Source of the DNA: JBCDCU01 sp039180865
GTDB taxonomy: Bacteria; Pseudomonadota; Alphaproteobacteria; Rhizobiales; JACESI01
Length of the DNA: 26,012 bases
Direction of reading: 5' to 3'
NCBI GenBank assembly: GCA_039180865.1
Contig: JBCDCZ010000028.1
Location: forward strand, 1-26,012
Part shown: in pieces, positions 1 to 8,415 of the stretch
How the letters are laid out: each line of letters starts with the position of its first letter
How positions within the stretch are numbered: position 1 is the first letter of the stretch
The notes under the pieces: model-generated
Database searches by the model: none
What the model was told of the DNA's origin: nothing
The model's input: only the letters and a program-made list of their open reading frames with translations
Translations under genes and position numbers: made by a program

Positions 1-2
1 CG

Positions 3-182
3 GACGCGGTCCGCGAGATCTCTGCTGATCTTCTTGTCATCGGCAGCGCGAACCGAACAGGGCTTCAGGGTCTTATCATCGGCAACACGGCTGAAGGTGT
101 CATCGACCGGACGGATTGCGGGATCTATGTTGTGAAACCGGAAGGGTTTGCATCCGTCATCGGCTCCACTGCTCGAAAGTAG
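3..182 (+). CDS. Universal stress protein family, C-terminal end (5' truncated by window)
   Basis: The open frame enters from the left edge and stops at 180-182, leaving 59 residues. It carries the UspA-fold C-terminal signature: a strand VIGSANRTG followed by GLIIGNTAEGVIDRTDCGIYVVKP, which matches the G-x2-G-x9-G-(S/T/N) nucleotide-binding loop and final strand of Usp proteins. The GNTAEGVID spacing is most like the UspE type (tandem-Usp proteins). The family are small cytoplasmic stress-response proteins, some of which bind ATP. The N-terminal part is outside the window, so whether this is a single or tandem Usp cannot be told. The next gene on the same strand starts 38 bp downstream, so the two may be co-transcribed. 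Confidence 0.8.
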   Translation, partial: DAVREISADLLVIGSANRTGLQGLIIGNTAEGVIDRTDCGIYVVKPEGFASVIGSTARK

Positions 183-220
183 ATATAGATCGCCTTGGAG
201 CAGCCGCGCTTAGGGATTAA

Positions 221-1015
221 ATGGTGTCTCAAGCGCAAGAATTACGAAAACCGGTGATGAAAGCCATGGCATCTGAAGCACTTCAGGGAATTTTCCGTTC
301 GCTCAGGATCTACCATCAGGATCCTGAGCGTGGCGCCCGAATGGACGCTCTTTACAACCGTTTCATCTGCCCGAACGATCTGGTTTTTGATATTGGCAGC
401 CATGTCGGCGACAGGATCTCGTCGTTCAGAAGGCTCGGAGCGCGCGTGGTCGGCCTTGAACCACAACCCCTCGCTTTCAGGGCGCTTCAGATCATCCATG
501 GCCGCGATGAGAACGTCAGCTTGTACAAGTGCGCATGCGCGTCAGAAAGCGGCGAAGCGCCCGTCTATCTGAACGAGGCCAATCCGACAGTCTCTACGCT
601 CTCAGGAGAGTTTATTGCGGCCTCAAAAGGACAGGAGGGTTGGATCGGTCAGACCTGGAACAGATCGGACACCATACGAACAACCACACTGGATGACCTC
701 ATCAAGAGACACGGTGAACCGGTCTTTGCCAAAATCGACGTGGAGGGGTTCGAAGCCGAGGTCCTGGCCGGACTCTCGACACCCCTCAAGGCTTTGTCGT
801 TCGAATTCACGACGATCCAGAAAAATGTCGCCGAAACCTGTCTGCAATTGCTCGATAAACTCGGACCCTATCGCTTCAATATCAGCCTTGGCGAAGACCA
901 TGAGTTCACGTTCGTGGAGCCACTCGATGCGGATGCAATGACTTCGCACATCCTCGCACTTCCGCATGAAGCGAATTCCGGCGATGTCTATGCCCGGCGT
1001 ACAGAAAATCGCTGA
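221..1015 (+). CDS. FkbM family SAM-dependent methyltransferase
   Basis: The 264-aa product has the Rossmann-fold SAM-binding motif DIGSHVGD at residues 57-64, the acidic residue closing strand 2 in VGLEPQP (about 77-83), and the FkbM hallmark AKIDVEGFEAEVLAGL near 169-184. FkbM-type enzymes O-methylate sugars or polyketide-type hydroxyls; the substrate here is not evident. The ATG at 221 is chosen because AGGG lies five bases upstream; an in-frame ATG at 260 is a weaker alternative. There is no glycan cluster around it, and it is convergent with the enolase operon, so context does not help with its role. Confidence 0.85.
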   Translation: MVSQAQELRKPVMKAMASEALQGIFRSLRIYHQDPERGARMDALYNRFICPNDLVFDIGSHVGDRISSFRRLGARVVGLEPQPLAFRALQIIHGRDENVSLYKCACASESGEAPVYLNEANPTVSTLSGEFIAASKGQEGWIGQTWNRSDTIRTTTLDDLIKRHGEPVFAKIDVEGFEAEVLAGLSTPLKALSFEFTTIQKNVAETCLQLLDKLGPYRFNISLGEDHEFTFVEPLDADAMTSHILALPHEANSGDVYARRTENR

Positions 1016-1089
1016 GGCAAAAGCAATGGCCCGACGTGTTTGTGATAATTTGTCCAGCACCAACTGAATGACAGATCAAAGGTCTTTGT

Positions 1090-1113
1090 CGTTGCACCCA
1101 TAGAGGAGCAACG
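1090..1113 (+). terminator. Weak hairpin between convergent genes
   Basis: CGTTGC (1090-1095) pairs with GCAACG (1108-1113) around a 12-nt loop, in the 113-bp gap between the convergent methyltransferase and enolase genes. There is only a short pyrimidine tract afterwards, so terminator function is a guess from position. Confidence 0.25.
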
Positions 1114-1128
1114 CTTTCCGTTATTCAG

Positions 1129-2409
1129 CTAGAGCGTTCTCAGAATGGATGAGCCAGCAAATTTGGCAGATGGTCCCAACTGCTCTTCTATTCGAATGAG
1201 CTGATTGTATTTTGCAAGGCGATCAGAGCGTGCGAGCGAACCTGTTTTGATTTGGCCGCAGTTTGTGGCAACCGCCAGATCCGCAATCGTTGTGTCTTCA
1301 GTCTCACCGGACCGATGAGACATAACATTGGTGTAGCCGGCACGATGTGCCGTTTCTACGGCTTCCAGTGTTTCCGTCAACGTGCCGATCTGATTGACTT
1401 TGACGAGCATGGAATTGGCACAGCCCTTTGAAATACCCTCAATCAGACGCTCGGAGTTCGTAACGAAAAGATCGTCACCCACGAGCTGGCAACGGCGACC
1501 AATAGCGTCTGTCAGCATCGTCCACCCCTCCCAATCATCCTCCGACATCCCGTCTTCGATTGAGATGATTGGATAATCGTTGATCAGGGCTTCAAGATAG
1601 GCAACCTTTTCCTCAGAATTTAAGGTGAGATCCTCTCCTGCTAAAACATACTTTCCATCTTTGTAATACTCCGTTGCGGCACAATCGAGTGCCAGAAAAA
1701 TGTCCTCGCCCGGCCGATAACCAGCCTGATCGATTGACTGCAGTACAAAGTCCAGAGCCGCTCTCGTTGACCTTAGATCGGGTGCAAAACCACCTTCATC
1801 TCCTATCCCGGTGGAAAGCCCTGCCTTGGATAATTGCCCTTTGAGCGTATGGAAGACCTCGGCACCCATTCGAACAGCTTCACGCATTGATGTTGCAGAG
1901 ACCGGCATGATCATGAATTCCTGCACATCGATCGCGTTTTCGGCGTGTTCGCCGCCATTGATGATGTTCATCATCGGAACCGGCATAACGCGAGCTGCCG
2001 CACCGCCAACATAGCGGTAAAGAGGCTGGTTTGTATGAACAGAAGCCGCATTCGCAACGGCAAGCGAAACGCCAAGGATTGCATTTGCACCCAGGCGAGC
2101 CTTGTTGGGCGTACCATCAATACTCGCCATCGTGTCGTCGATGAAGGTTTGCTCAAGCGCGCTCATCCCCTGAAGTTTGGCGGCCATCACGTCATTGACA
2201 GCATCCACTGCCGAAAGAACACCTTTTCCAAGATAGCGGGCTTTGTCACCGTCCCGTTTCTCGACGGCCTCGTAAGCCCCCGTGGATGCGCCGGAAGGAA
2301 CGGCCGCGCGACCCTGCGCCCCATCTTCCAGAAATACATCAACCTCTACAGTTGGATTGCCGCGGCTATCGAGAATTTCACGGGCAAATATCGTTTTGAT
2401 TAAGCTCAT
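1129..2409 (-). CDS. eno: Enolase (phosphopyruvate hydratase)
   Basis: A full-length (426 aa) enolase interconverting 2-phosphoglycerate and PEP in the cytoplasm. Visible hallmarks are NGGEHAENAIDVQEFMIMP, the catalytic-loop acid in GDEGGFAPD (E205), the Mg ligands D242, E285 (SIEDG) and D312 (GDDLFVTN), the catalytic lysine K337 in LVKVNQIGT, and SHRSGETED at 364-372. It is the last gene of a leftward three-gene operon, starting 10 bp after the pyruvate kinase stop, preceded by glycerate kinase. Since the upstream gene makes 2-phosphoglycerate, this copy is placed to drain it directly to PEP. It may be a pathway-dedicated paralogue rather than the housekeeping enolase; the window cannot settle that. 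Confidence 0.97.
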   Translation of the reverse strand: MSLIKTIFAREILDSRGNPTVEVDVFLEDGAQGRAAVPSGASTGAYEAVEKRDGDKARYLGKGVLSAVDAVNDVMAAKLQGMSALEQTFIDDTMASIDGTPNKARLGANAILGVSLAVANAASVHTNQPLYRYVGGAAARVMPVPMMNIINGGEHAENAIDVQEFMIMPVSATSMREAVRMGAEVFHTLKGQLSKAGLSTGIGDEGGFAPDLRSTRAALDFVLQSIDQAGYRPGEDIFLALDCAATEYYKDGKYVLAGEDLTLNSEEKVAYLEALINDYPIISIEDGMSEDDWEGWTMLTDAIGRRCQLVGDDLFVTNSERLIEGISKGCANSMLVKVNQIGTLTETLEAVETAHRAGYTNVMSHRSGETEDTTIADLAVATNCGQIKTGSLARSDRLAKYNQLIRIEEQLGPSAKFAGSSILRTL

Positions 2410-2419
2410 TTTGGTGGCC

Positions 2420-3847
2420 CTATTTGCCCAGATAGGCGATTTTTAGTGAATCGGTCCCGCCGGTTTGCCCGTGGGTTGAGCCGGATGTGACGACAACCGG
2501 TTGATCGGGTTTGATGAGGCGGCAATGAGCCAGGCTTGACGGAATCCGACCATCCCGCGCCGATCTGAATTCATCAACATCATTGCTGACAGTTGGTGTG
2601 ACGCCCCACACAAGATTAAGAGGGCGCGCGATCTTTTCGGATGGACAAATTGCCAGGATCGGAACGTCGCTTCGCGTTTTGGCAACGCGCACCGCCGTCG
2701 CACCGGTCTCTGTGTAATTGACGATACACGATGCGTTGCGAAGTCTGGCCAGGATACCGGCGGCACTCGCGATTGAACTTGAATCGTCTGGCGCGTCGAT
2801 AATCTGGGCCTCAATTTTCGTTGGCTTATCTTTGAATGCGTCCTCTGTTGCGAGTGCGATTGACGCCATGGCTTCCACCGCTTCAATCGGATATTGGCCG
2901 GCAGCACTTTCAGCAGACAACATGACGGCATCCGCCCGCTGCATGACCGCATTAGCGACATCAGAGGTTTCCGCACGCGTTGGCAACGGAGCTGAAATCA
3001 TGCTCTCAAGCATCTGGGTCGCGACGATGACGGGCTTACCGAGCTTGCGCGCCTTATCAATTAGCGACCTTTGAATTGCCGGAAGTTCGTGCCAGGCACA
3101 TTCAACGCCGAGATCGCCCCGCGCGACCATAATCGCATCAGTAACGTCGAGAATGCTGTCAATGTTCGTGACGGCAACTGGTTTTTCAATCTTCGCGACG
3201 ATCTTGGCTTGATCGCCGATAAGCGACTTCAGGCTCTGAATATCGTTTGCGTGCTGGACGAAAGACATCGCCACCCAATCGACACCAAGCTCCAGCGCAA
3301 ACCGAAGATCTTCAAGATCTTTTTCCGTGATCGGGGCAACGTTCAGCGTAGTGTCGGGAAAGTTGACGCCTTTGCGGTCTTTCAAGACCGCCGCATTCAG
3401 CACTTCAGCTGTGAATCTGTCTTTTGTCGCCTCCCTTACTTTGAGGCGAATCCGGCCATCATCGATGAGGACAAGATGGCCATTCTCAACCGTCTCAAAC
3501 ACCTCCGGATGGGGGAAGGGGACATCATCCAACCCGGCTTCTGCATGGCTTACGAATGTAACCTGATCGCCAATCTCCAGTTTGCGTTCACCACCTGGAA
3601 TTATTCCGATCCGAAGTTTCGGACCTTGCAAGTCAGCAAGGATCGCGATCGACCGGCCCTCTGATTTTTCGACAGTGCGAATATGCGCGTGGACCATTGA
3701 ATGGTTTTCATGGCTTCCGTGGCTGAAATTCATCCGAAAGACATTCGCACCCGCATTGGCAAGTGCAGAAATGGTCTCCTCCGTGTTTGACGATGGACCA
3801 AGCGTTGCAACGATCTTGGTGTGCCGAGTTGGTTGAAAATTTCTCAT
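2420..3847 (-). CDS. pyk: Pyruvate kinase
   Basis: 475 aa, the normal length for a bacterial pyruvate kinase, converting PEP plus ADP to pyruvate plus ATP. The N-terminus TKIVATLGPSS and FRMNFSHGSHE (residues about 37-47) is diagnostic, as is the central IVAKIEKP followed by DAIMVARGDLGVE (catalytic lysine and metal-binding acids) and VIVATQMLESM. The C-terminal allosteric-type domain is present, with ETGATAVRVAKTRSDVPILAICP. It lies 9 bp after the glycerate kinase stop and 10 bp before enolase, so the three genes are almost certainly one transcript encoding consecutive steps from glycerate to pyruvate. Confidence 0.97.
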   Translation of the reverse strand: MRNFQPTRHTKIVATLGPSSNTEETISALANAGANVFRMNFSHGSHENHSMVHAHIRTVEKSEGRSIAILADLQGPKLRIGIIPGGERKLEIGDQVTFVSHAEAGLDDVPFPHPEVFETVENGHLVLIDDGRIRLKVREATKDRFTAEVLNAAVLKDRKGVNFPDTTLNVAPITEKDLEDLRFALELGVDWVAMSFVQHANDIQSLKSLIGDQAKIVAKIEKPVAVTNIDSILDVTDAIMVARGDLGVECAWHELPAIQRSLIDKARKLGKPVIVATQMLESMISAPLPTRAETSDVANAVMQRADAVMLSAESAAGQYPIEAVEAMASIALATEDAFKDKPTKIEAQIIDAPDDSSSIASAAGILARLRNASCIVNYTETGATAVRVAKTRSDVPILAICPSEKIARPLNLVWGVTPTVSNDVDEFRSARDGRIPSSLAHCRLIKPDQPVVVTSGSTHGQTGGTDSLKIAYLGK

Positions 3848-3856
3848 AGCTGGCTC

Positions 3857-5014
3857 TCATGGATGTTTGAGGATGATGGCGATGTCCATGACATTGGTGC
3901 CGGTTGGGCCAGTGATGATCTGGTCTCCGGCCCTCGCCAGGAAATCGGCGGAATTTGCGGAATTAAGGGCATCTTCTGCCCCGGAACAGGCGTCGAATGT
4001 GCCGCCATCGAGATAAGCGCCTGCCGCGTCGGTCGGCCCGTCTGTTCCATCGGTTCCGGCGACTAAACCGGTAATGTCTCTTCGGTTTCGGATGCATTTG
4101 GCCAGTTGCAGCGCAAGCGCCTGGTTCCTTCCGCCTCGGCCGGGCTTCTTTGGAAGCACAACGGTGGGTTCGCCGCCATAAATGTAGATACCGCTTGGAC
4201 CGTTCTCGACGTCTGAGGCGATCCGGTCAGCGACATCTCTAACGTCGTCATACATGGTCTCCGCGTTCGCAACGATCCGAAGACCGATGGATGCAGCGTG
4301 TTCCACAATGGCCTCACGCGCCACCAGGTTTGAGGCGACGATATGAGCGCCATACTCGAATGAACGGTTTTGCGGCTCGGCACCAATCCCGGATCCGATA
4401 ACGTCCATGGTATCTCCACAGACATCCGAGATTGCCAGCACATCAACGCAGCTTCCCTTAAAATGCGAGAGGAGTTTGCCGCCCTTAATTGCAGAAATCC
4501 CTTTTCGTTTCTCGTTGATTTCAATGATGTTTGCGCCGCTTGAAAGCGCTTCATTGGTCAATCTGAAAAGGTCATCGTCAGAGCATCCCGTCTGCAGGTG
4601 CTCAACAAGAGCTGACGCACCGCCTGATACCAACAAGAGCAATCGATCACCTGGGGCACAGTCTTGGACGAAGGCAAGAAGTGTTTCGCCCGCATTCAGA
4701 GACGATCCGTCTGGAATGGGATGGGATGTTTCAAGTGCTTCAACGTTGCGCCCGAATTGCGCAGTCCCGATGTGGCCTGTCTTTGTAATAATCAGACTTG
4801 GTGTGAACGCCTGCCATGCCTCTGGGAGCCCCTCATACATTGAAACAGCAGCCTTGCCGACGGCGATAACTTTCGTCGGGGTCTCGATCTCTGAGTGCTC
4901 AAGACGCTTTTCAACAGCCGTACTTCCCTTCACAGCCAGAAGGCCGCTGCGAAAGAGTCGGGTGAGTGTTGTTCGGTCTGTTTCATATGGCGTGGTCTTG
5001 TCTGATCCGCGCAT
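3857..5014 (-). CDS. gckA: Glycerate 2-kinase, MOFRL/GckA (TtuD-like) family
   Basis: 385 aa; phosphorylates D-glycerate to 2-phosphoglycerate. Family motifs run in order: VIAVGKAAVSMYEG near 50-62, LLLVSGGASALVE, a SDVCGDTMDVIGSG loop (usually SDVPGD), GGEPTVVL followed by GRGGRNQALALQLA, and the MOFRL-domain end AGTDGTDGPTDAAGA with ITGPTGTNVMD. It is somewhat shorter than the usual roughly 420 residues, the shortfall being at the N-terminus and in loops rather than a truncation of the catalytic end. It is first in the operon with pyruvate kinase and enolase and diverges from a TRAP transporter, which together point to uptake and use of glycerate or a precursor such as hydroxypyruvate or tartronate. 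ttuD is the alternative symbol. Confidence 0.9.
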   Translation of the reverse strand: MRGSDKTTPYETDRTTLTRLFRSGLLAVKGSTAVEKRLEHSEIETPTKVIAVGKAAVSMYEGLPEAWQAFTPSLIITKTGHIGTAQFGRNVEALETSHPIPDGSSLNAGETLLAFVQDCAPGDRLLLLVSGGASALVEHLQTGCSDDDLFRLTNEALSSGANIIEINEKRKGISAIKGGKLLSHFKGSCVDVLAISDVCGDTMDVIGSGIGAEPQNRSFEYGAHIVASNLVAREAIVEHAASIGLRIVANAETMYDDVRDVADRIASDVENGPSGIYIYGGEPTVVLPKKPGRGGRNQALALQLAKCIRNRRDITGLVAGTDGTDGPTDAAGAYLDGGTFDACSGAEDALNSANSADFLARAGDQIITGPTGTNVMDIAIILKHP

Positions 5015-5024
5015 ATCCCCTCAC

Positions 5025-5182
5025 TAATGGTCTTTTTTCATACCAATTATATATTCGAGCGATAACAGATTTTTCAAGAGGGATTCCAGAACTTCCGATA
5101 AAACAAAATCAAAAGCGCATTTTTCTGAAAAATTTTTCTCTTGCGGTTTATATAAAACCAATACATAAGTTAATGGTCTTTT
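5025..5182. promoter_or_regulatory. Divergent gckA-dctP control region with repeated TAATGGTCTTTT
   Basis: The 187-bp A+T-rich gap between the divergent gckA and dctP genes contains the 12-mer TAATGGTCTTTT twice in the same orientation, at 5025-5036 and 5171-5182, one near each gene start. Each copy is close to ACCAAT (5043-5048 and 5157-5162), so each makes a loose TGGT/ACCA inverted pair, the kind of half-site FadR-type GntR repressors often use. A perfect palindrome GAAAAATTTTTC lies between them at 5127-5138. Binding by the regulator at 8416 is inference. The dctP ribosome site GGGAGGAG is just upstream of 5202. Confidence 0.45.
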
Positions 5183-5201
5183 AAATACCGGGAGGAGGCC
5201 T

Positions 5202-6236
5202 ATGAAAAGGTTTATCACTGCAACGGCTGCAGCGCTTCTGCTTGCCACAACTGCAAACGCCGATTCAGTTCGTCTGAAAGTCGCGTCGTCATTTCCATCA
5301 TCACAACCGCTGCTTGGTTCCTCAGGCGTTGCCTTGACGAAATCCGTCACGGCAATCACTGGCGGCGATGTCGAAATGCGGTTCTTTGAACCAAATGCTT
5401 TGGTTCCACCGCTTGAGGTTCTTGATGCCGTCGGAGCGGGTACCGCAGATGCGGCCTGGACCAATCCCGGTTACAACACCAAGAAGGACATCGCATTCGC
5501 GCTCTTCTCAGCTGTCCCGTTTGGACCGGGTGCAGGCGAATATGCTGCGTGGATGTTCTACGGCGGCGGCCAGGAACTGCTGAACGAAAAGCTCTATAAG
5601 AAATTCAACGTTCACTCCGAAATCTGCGGCGTGTCTCCGCCGGAAACAGCGGGATGGTTCCGCGAAGAAATCACGTCTCTCGATCAACTGGAGGGCAAGA
5701 AAATGCGCTTCTTCGGTCTTGGAGCGCGTGTCATGCAGCGCATGGGTGTGGACACTCAACTCCTGCCGGGCGGTGAAATCTATCCTGCTCTGGAACGCGG
5801 TACAATTGATGCGACCGAATACTCAATGCCGGTCGTTGATGAAAGCGCCGGCTTTTATCAACTGGCAAAATACAACTACTTCCCGGGCTGGCATCAGCAG
5901 TCCACACTTCAGGATCTCATCATCAATCTGGATGTTTGGAACGGCATGACGGAATCGCAGCAATTGGCGATCCGCACGGCTTGCCGGGCGAACTATACCA
6001 ATATGCTGGCTGAAGGTGAGGCCATAAACGGTGTTGCCTTAACACGACTGCAAGAAAAACATGGGGTCAATGTTCGCAAGTGGAATGACGAGCAACTCGC
6101 AAAGTTCGAAGAAAACTGGAATGCAGTTGCAGAGGAGCTGAAGGGCGAATCCGAAGTGTTTGCCGAAGCCTGGGCCGCGCTTCAGGAGTTCCGCAAGGGA
6201 TACAATGTTTGGAAAGACAACGCTTACCTTAAGTAA
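5202..6236 (+). CDS. dctP: TRAP transporter substrate-binding protein (DctP/TakP-like)
   Basis: 344 aa with a clear Sec signal peptide (MKRF, hydrophobic run, cleavage expected after about residue 20 before DSVRLKVASSFP). The mature protein is a periplasmic DctP-fold solute receptor: ETAGWFREEITSLDQLEGKKMRFFG carries the arginine that binds the substrate carboxylate, and GGEIYPALERGTIDATE is typical of the TakP-like branch, whose characterised members bind 2-oxo acids. It is the first gene of the TRAP operon and diverges from the glycerate kinase operon, which suggests a three-carbon hydroxy- or oxo-acid ligand such as glycerate or hydroxypyruvate; the ligand itself cannot be read from sequence. 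Confidence 0.93.
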   Translation: MKRFITATAAALLLATTANADSVRLKVASSFPSSQPLLGSSGVALTKSVTAITGGDVEMRFFEPNALVPPLEVLDAVGAGTADAAWTNPGYNTKKDIAFALFSAVPFGPGAGEYAAWMFYGGGQELLNEKLYKKFNVHSEICGVSPPETAGWFREEITSLDQLEGKKMRFFGLGARVMQRMGVDTQLLPGGEIYPALERGTIDATEYSMPVVDESAGFYQLAKYNYFPGWHQQSTLQDLIINLDVWNGMTESQQLAIRTACRANYTNMLAEGEAINGVALTRLQEKHGVNVRKWNDEQLAKFEENWNAVAEELKGESEVFAEAWAALQEFRKGYNVWKDNAYLK

Positions 6237-6250
6237 GCAGGCCTTCCATA

Positions 6251-6276
6251 ACGCCGGGTGAACTCACGCCCGGCGT
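6251..6276 (+). promoter_or_regulatory. Intercistronic hairpin between dctP and dctQ
   Basis: ACGCCGGG (6251-6258) pairs perfectly with CCCGGCGT (6269-6276), with TG/CA extending the stem across a bulge, followed by CTTT. Hairpins here usually act as partial terminators or 3'-end stabilisers, giving more binding protein than permease. That role is inferred from position. Confidence 0.6.
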
Positions 6277-6296
6277 CTTTGTGTCCGGAGTTCCCA

Positions 6297-6857
6297 ATGA
6301 CATTTGCACCCGTCTACCGGCAGCTTGATCGGCTGCTGGAGGTTGTTGCGCGTATCGGTAGCGTTGCCATGCTCGCGCTTGTTTGCATCACCGTTTACGA
6401 CGTGATGACCCGCTACTTCGGCCTTCCCAAATTCGCCGGCCTCAACTCAACCATGTTGCAGGAAAGCGAGTATTGGGCCCACACAATTCTCTTTTCGCTG
6501 GTGATGGCCTATGCCTACACGAAGCAAGCTCATGTGCGCATTGATCTTGTGCGGGATGCATTGCCAACGCGCGTCAAATACTACTTTGAGATATTCGGTC
6601 TTGTTGTTTTTCTGCTGCCATTTTCCGCGATCGCCGCACGCTACACCTACAACTACGTCTACATCTCCTGGCGCGACGCCGAGGTGTCTCCCTCAACGGT
6701 AGGGCTCACGAACTTCTGGATCGTCAAATCGATGCTGCTCGTGATGTTCATCTTGATGTTCATCGCGGGCATTTCCCAACTTCTCAAATGCATTGATGGC
6801 CTTCGCGGCAAACTCTCACCAGAGGAAAAAACGAACACCTTGGGCGGAGGTCACTGA
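6297..6857 (+). CDS. dctQ: TRAP transporter small permease (DctQ)
   Basis: 186 aa from the ATG at 6297, chosen because GGAG sits six bases upstream; an in-frame GTG at 6258 would lie inside the intercistronic hairpin and add an unlikely leader. Four hydrophobic segments are visible (about residues 17-37, 55-75, 95-115 and 140-165), with the conserved VMTRYFGLPKF after the first and QAHVRIDLVRDALP in the cytoplasmic loop, both standard for DctQ. It forms the membrane domain with DctM, whose start follows the DctQ stop by one base. Confidence 0.93.
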   Translation: MTFAPVYRQLDRLLEVVARIGSVAMLALVCITVYDVMTRYFGLPKFAGLNSTMLQESEYWAHTILFSLVMAYAYTKQAHVRIDLVRDALPTRVKYYFEIFGLVVFLLPFSAIAARYTYNYVYISWRDAEVSPSTVGLTNFWIVKSMLLVMFILMFIAGISQLLKCIDGLRGKLSPEEKTNTLGGGH

Positions 6858-6858
6858 T

Positions 6859-8316
6859 ATGACATTCGCTGAAGCTCTTCCTTTATTGATGTTCTTGGCG
6901 CTGGCGGTTTTTTTGTTCTCGGGTTTTCCGGTCGCCTTCATTCTCGGCGGCGTCGGACTGTCCTTCGCATTCATCGCCATCCTTGTTGATCCATGGCTTT
7001 TTGACTGGCCCCAGTTCAACGCCATTCCGGCCCGGGTTTATGGATCCATTGCCGAAAACCTCATTCTCACCGCCATCCCCATGTTCATTTTTATGGGCAC
7101 GATGCTTGAGAAATCGGGGATAGCGCGCGATCTCCTCAATTGCCTGCAATATCTCCTGAGACGGGTCCCGGGCGGATTGGCCTTGTCCGTTGTGATGATG
7201 GGCACGATCTTGGCGGCGACTACCGGCATCATTGGTGCATCCGTCGTGATGATGTCGCTCCTGGCACTACCAGTGATGATGCAGAAGAAGTATGCGCCGT
7301 CTCTTGCTTCCGGAACCATTGCAGCCTCGGGTACACTCGGCATCCTTATTCCACCGTCAATCATGCTCGTGATCATGGCCGATCTTCTTTCGAAGTCGGT
7401 GGGCAATTTGTTTGTCGCAGCGATCATACCGGGGTTCATGCTGGCGGGCTTTTACATGATCTACATCGTATTCATATGCTGGCTGAAGCCGGAGCTTGCA
7501 CCAAAATCCGACAACGAAACCGCACTCGATGTGGAGGGTGGGGTATGGCTCATGGTCCTGAGATCTTTTGTGCCACCGGTGTTGTTGATCACGATGGTGC
7601 TTGGCTCAATCCTCGCCGGTTTAGCGACACCGACCGAGGCGGCATCGGTCGGAGCGGCTGGTGCAATCCTTCTTGGCTTTCTCAATCTTGTCTTGTTGCC
7701 AAAGCTCGGCGTACGGGAGATGTCTTTTGGGAATGCAGCACTGGCGATTGACACCATTGATTCAAACGGGTCATTCATCGGATTTCTGAGCGTCGTTTGG
7801 GATGTGGTGCAGCGGTCCGCACTCACCAATGCCATGATTTTCGGCATTTTTATCGGCGCCACCCTGTTCTCTTATGTCTTCCGGCAGATCGGTGGCGAAG
7901 AAGTCGTTATTCACATCTTCGACAGCTGGGGACTGGGAAGCTGGGGCATTCTGATCGCCCTTATGGTTCTTGTGTTTTGCTTGGGCTTTTTCTTTGACTG
8001 GATCGAAATCACGCTGATCGTCCTTCCGGTTTTTGCGCCCATCATCGCCAAGCTCGACTTCGCAGGCCACGTGGCTGCCGTCGATACGGTTTACTGGTTT
8101 GCGATTCTGATGGCGATCAACCTTCAGACGTCTTTCCTAACACCACCGTTCGGGTTCGCCCTTTTCTACCTGAAAGCGGTCGCGCCCCCGGAGATCAAAA
8201 TACAGAACATATACAAGGGCATTATCCCTTTCGTTATCCTGCAGCTCATCGGACTGGTACTTGTTATGCGTTTTCCAGAGATAGCGATGTGGCTGCCGCG
8301 TGCACTGCTAAACTAA
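6859..8316 (+). CDS. dctM: TRAP transporter large permease (DctM)
   Basis: 485 aa from the ATG at 6859, preceded by GGCGGAGG. Longer open reading to 6793 overlaps dctQ and is not needed. The protein is highly hydrophobic throughout, with the DctM signatures AIPMFIFMG, TGIIGASVVMMSLLALPVM, GILIPPSIMLVI and PTEAASVGAAGAI, plus a C-terminal LTPPFGFALFYLKAVAPPEI. It is the Na+-coupled transport subunit. It is about 55 residues longer than the common 430-aa form; the extra stretch falls after PTEAASVGAAG, where an additional loop and segment precede NAMIFGIFIGATLFSYVF. Such long DctM proteins are known, so this is a subfamily trait rather than damage. Confidence 0.93.
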   Translation: MTFAEALPLLMFLALAVFLFSGFPVAFILGGVGLSFAFIAILVDPWLFDWPQFNAIPARVYGSIAENLILTAIPMFIFMGTMLEKSGIARDLLNCLQYLLRRVPGGLALSVVMMGTILAATTGIIGASVVMMSLLALPVMMQKKYAPSLASGTIAASGTLGILIPPSIMLVIMADLLSKSVGNLFVAAIIPGFMLAGFYMIYIVFICWLKPELAPKSDNETALDVEGGVWLMVLRSFVPPVLLITMVLGSILAGLATPTEAASVGAAGAILLGFLNLVLLPKLGVREMSFGNAALAIDTIDSNGSFIGFLSVVWDVVQRSALTNAMIFGIFIGATLFSYVFRQIGGEEVVIHIFDSWGLGSWGILIALMVLVFCLGFFFDWIEITLIVLPVFAPIIAKLDFAGHVAAVDTVYWFAILMAINLQTSFLTPPFGFALFYLKAVAPPEIKIQNIYKGIIPFVILQLIGLVLVMRFPEIAMWLPRALLN

Positions 8317-8335
8317 GATCGGGCAGGGCACGGAA

Positions 8336-8367
8336 GACCAGGTCATCAGTCTCCCGATGACCTGGTC
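8336..8367 (+). terminator. 12-bp perfect hairpin after dctM
   Basis: GACCAGGTCATC (8336-8347) and GATGACCTGGTC (8356-8367) form a perfect 12-bp stem with an 8-nt loop, 20 bp after the dctM stop. It is followed by ATTCCATGATCTTTATTT, which is only moderately T-rich. It probably ends the TRAP transcript, but as it lies 48 bp before the regulator start and contains GGTC/GACC arms it could instead be an operator for autoregulation. Confidence 0.6.
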
Positions 8368-8415
8368 ATTCCATGATCTTTATTTGCGATTGAGCCCGGT
8401 ATAAAAGGGTTACCC

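Noticed and set aside
6258..6296. GTG start for dctQ at 6258
   Set aside because: The GTG lies within a hairpin stem and has no ribosome site; ATG 6297 follows GGAG.
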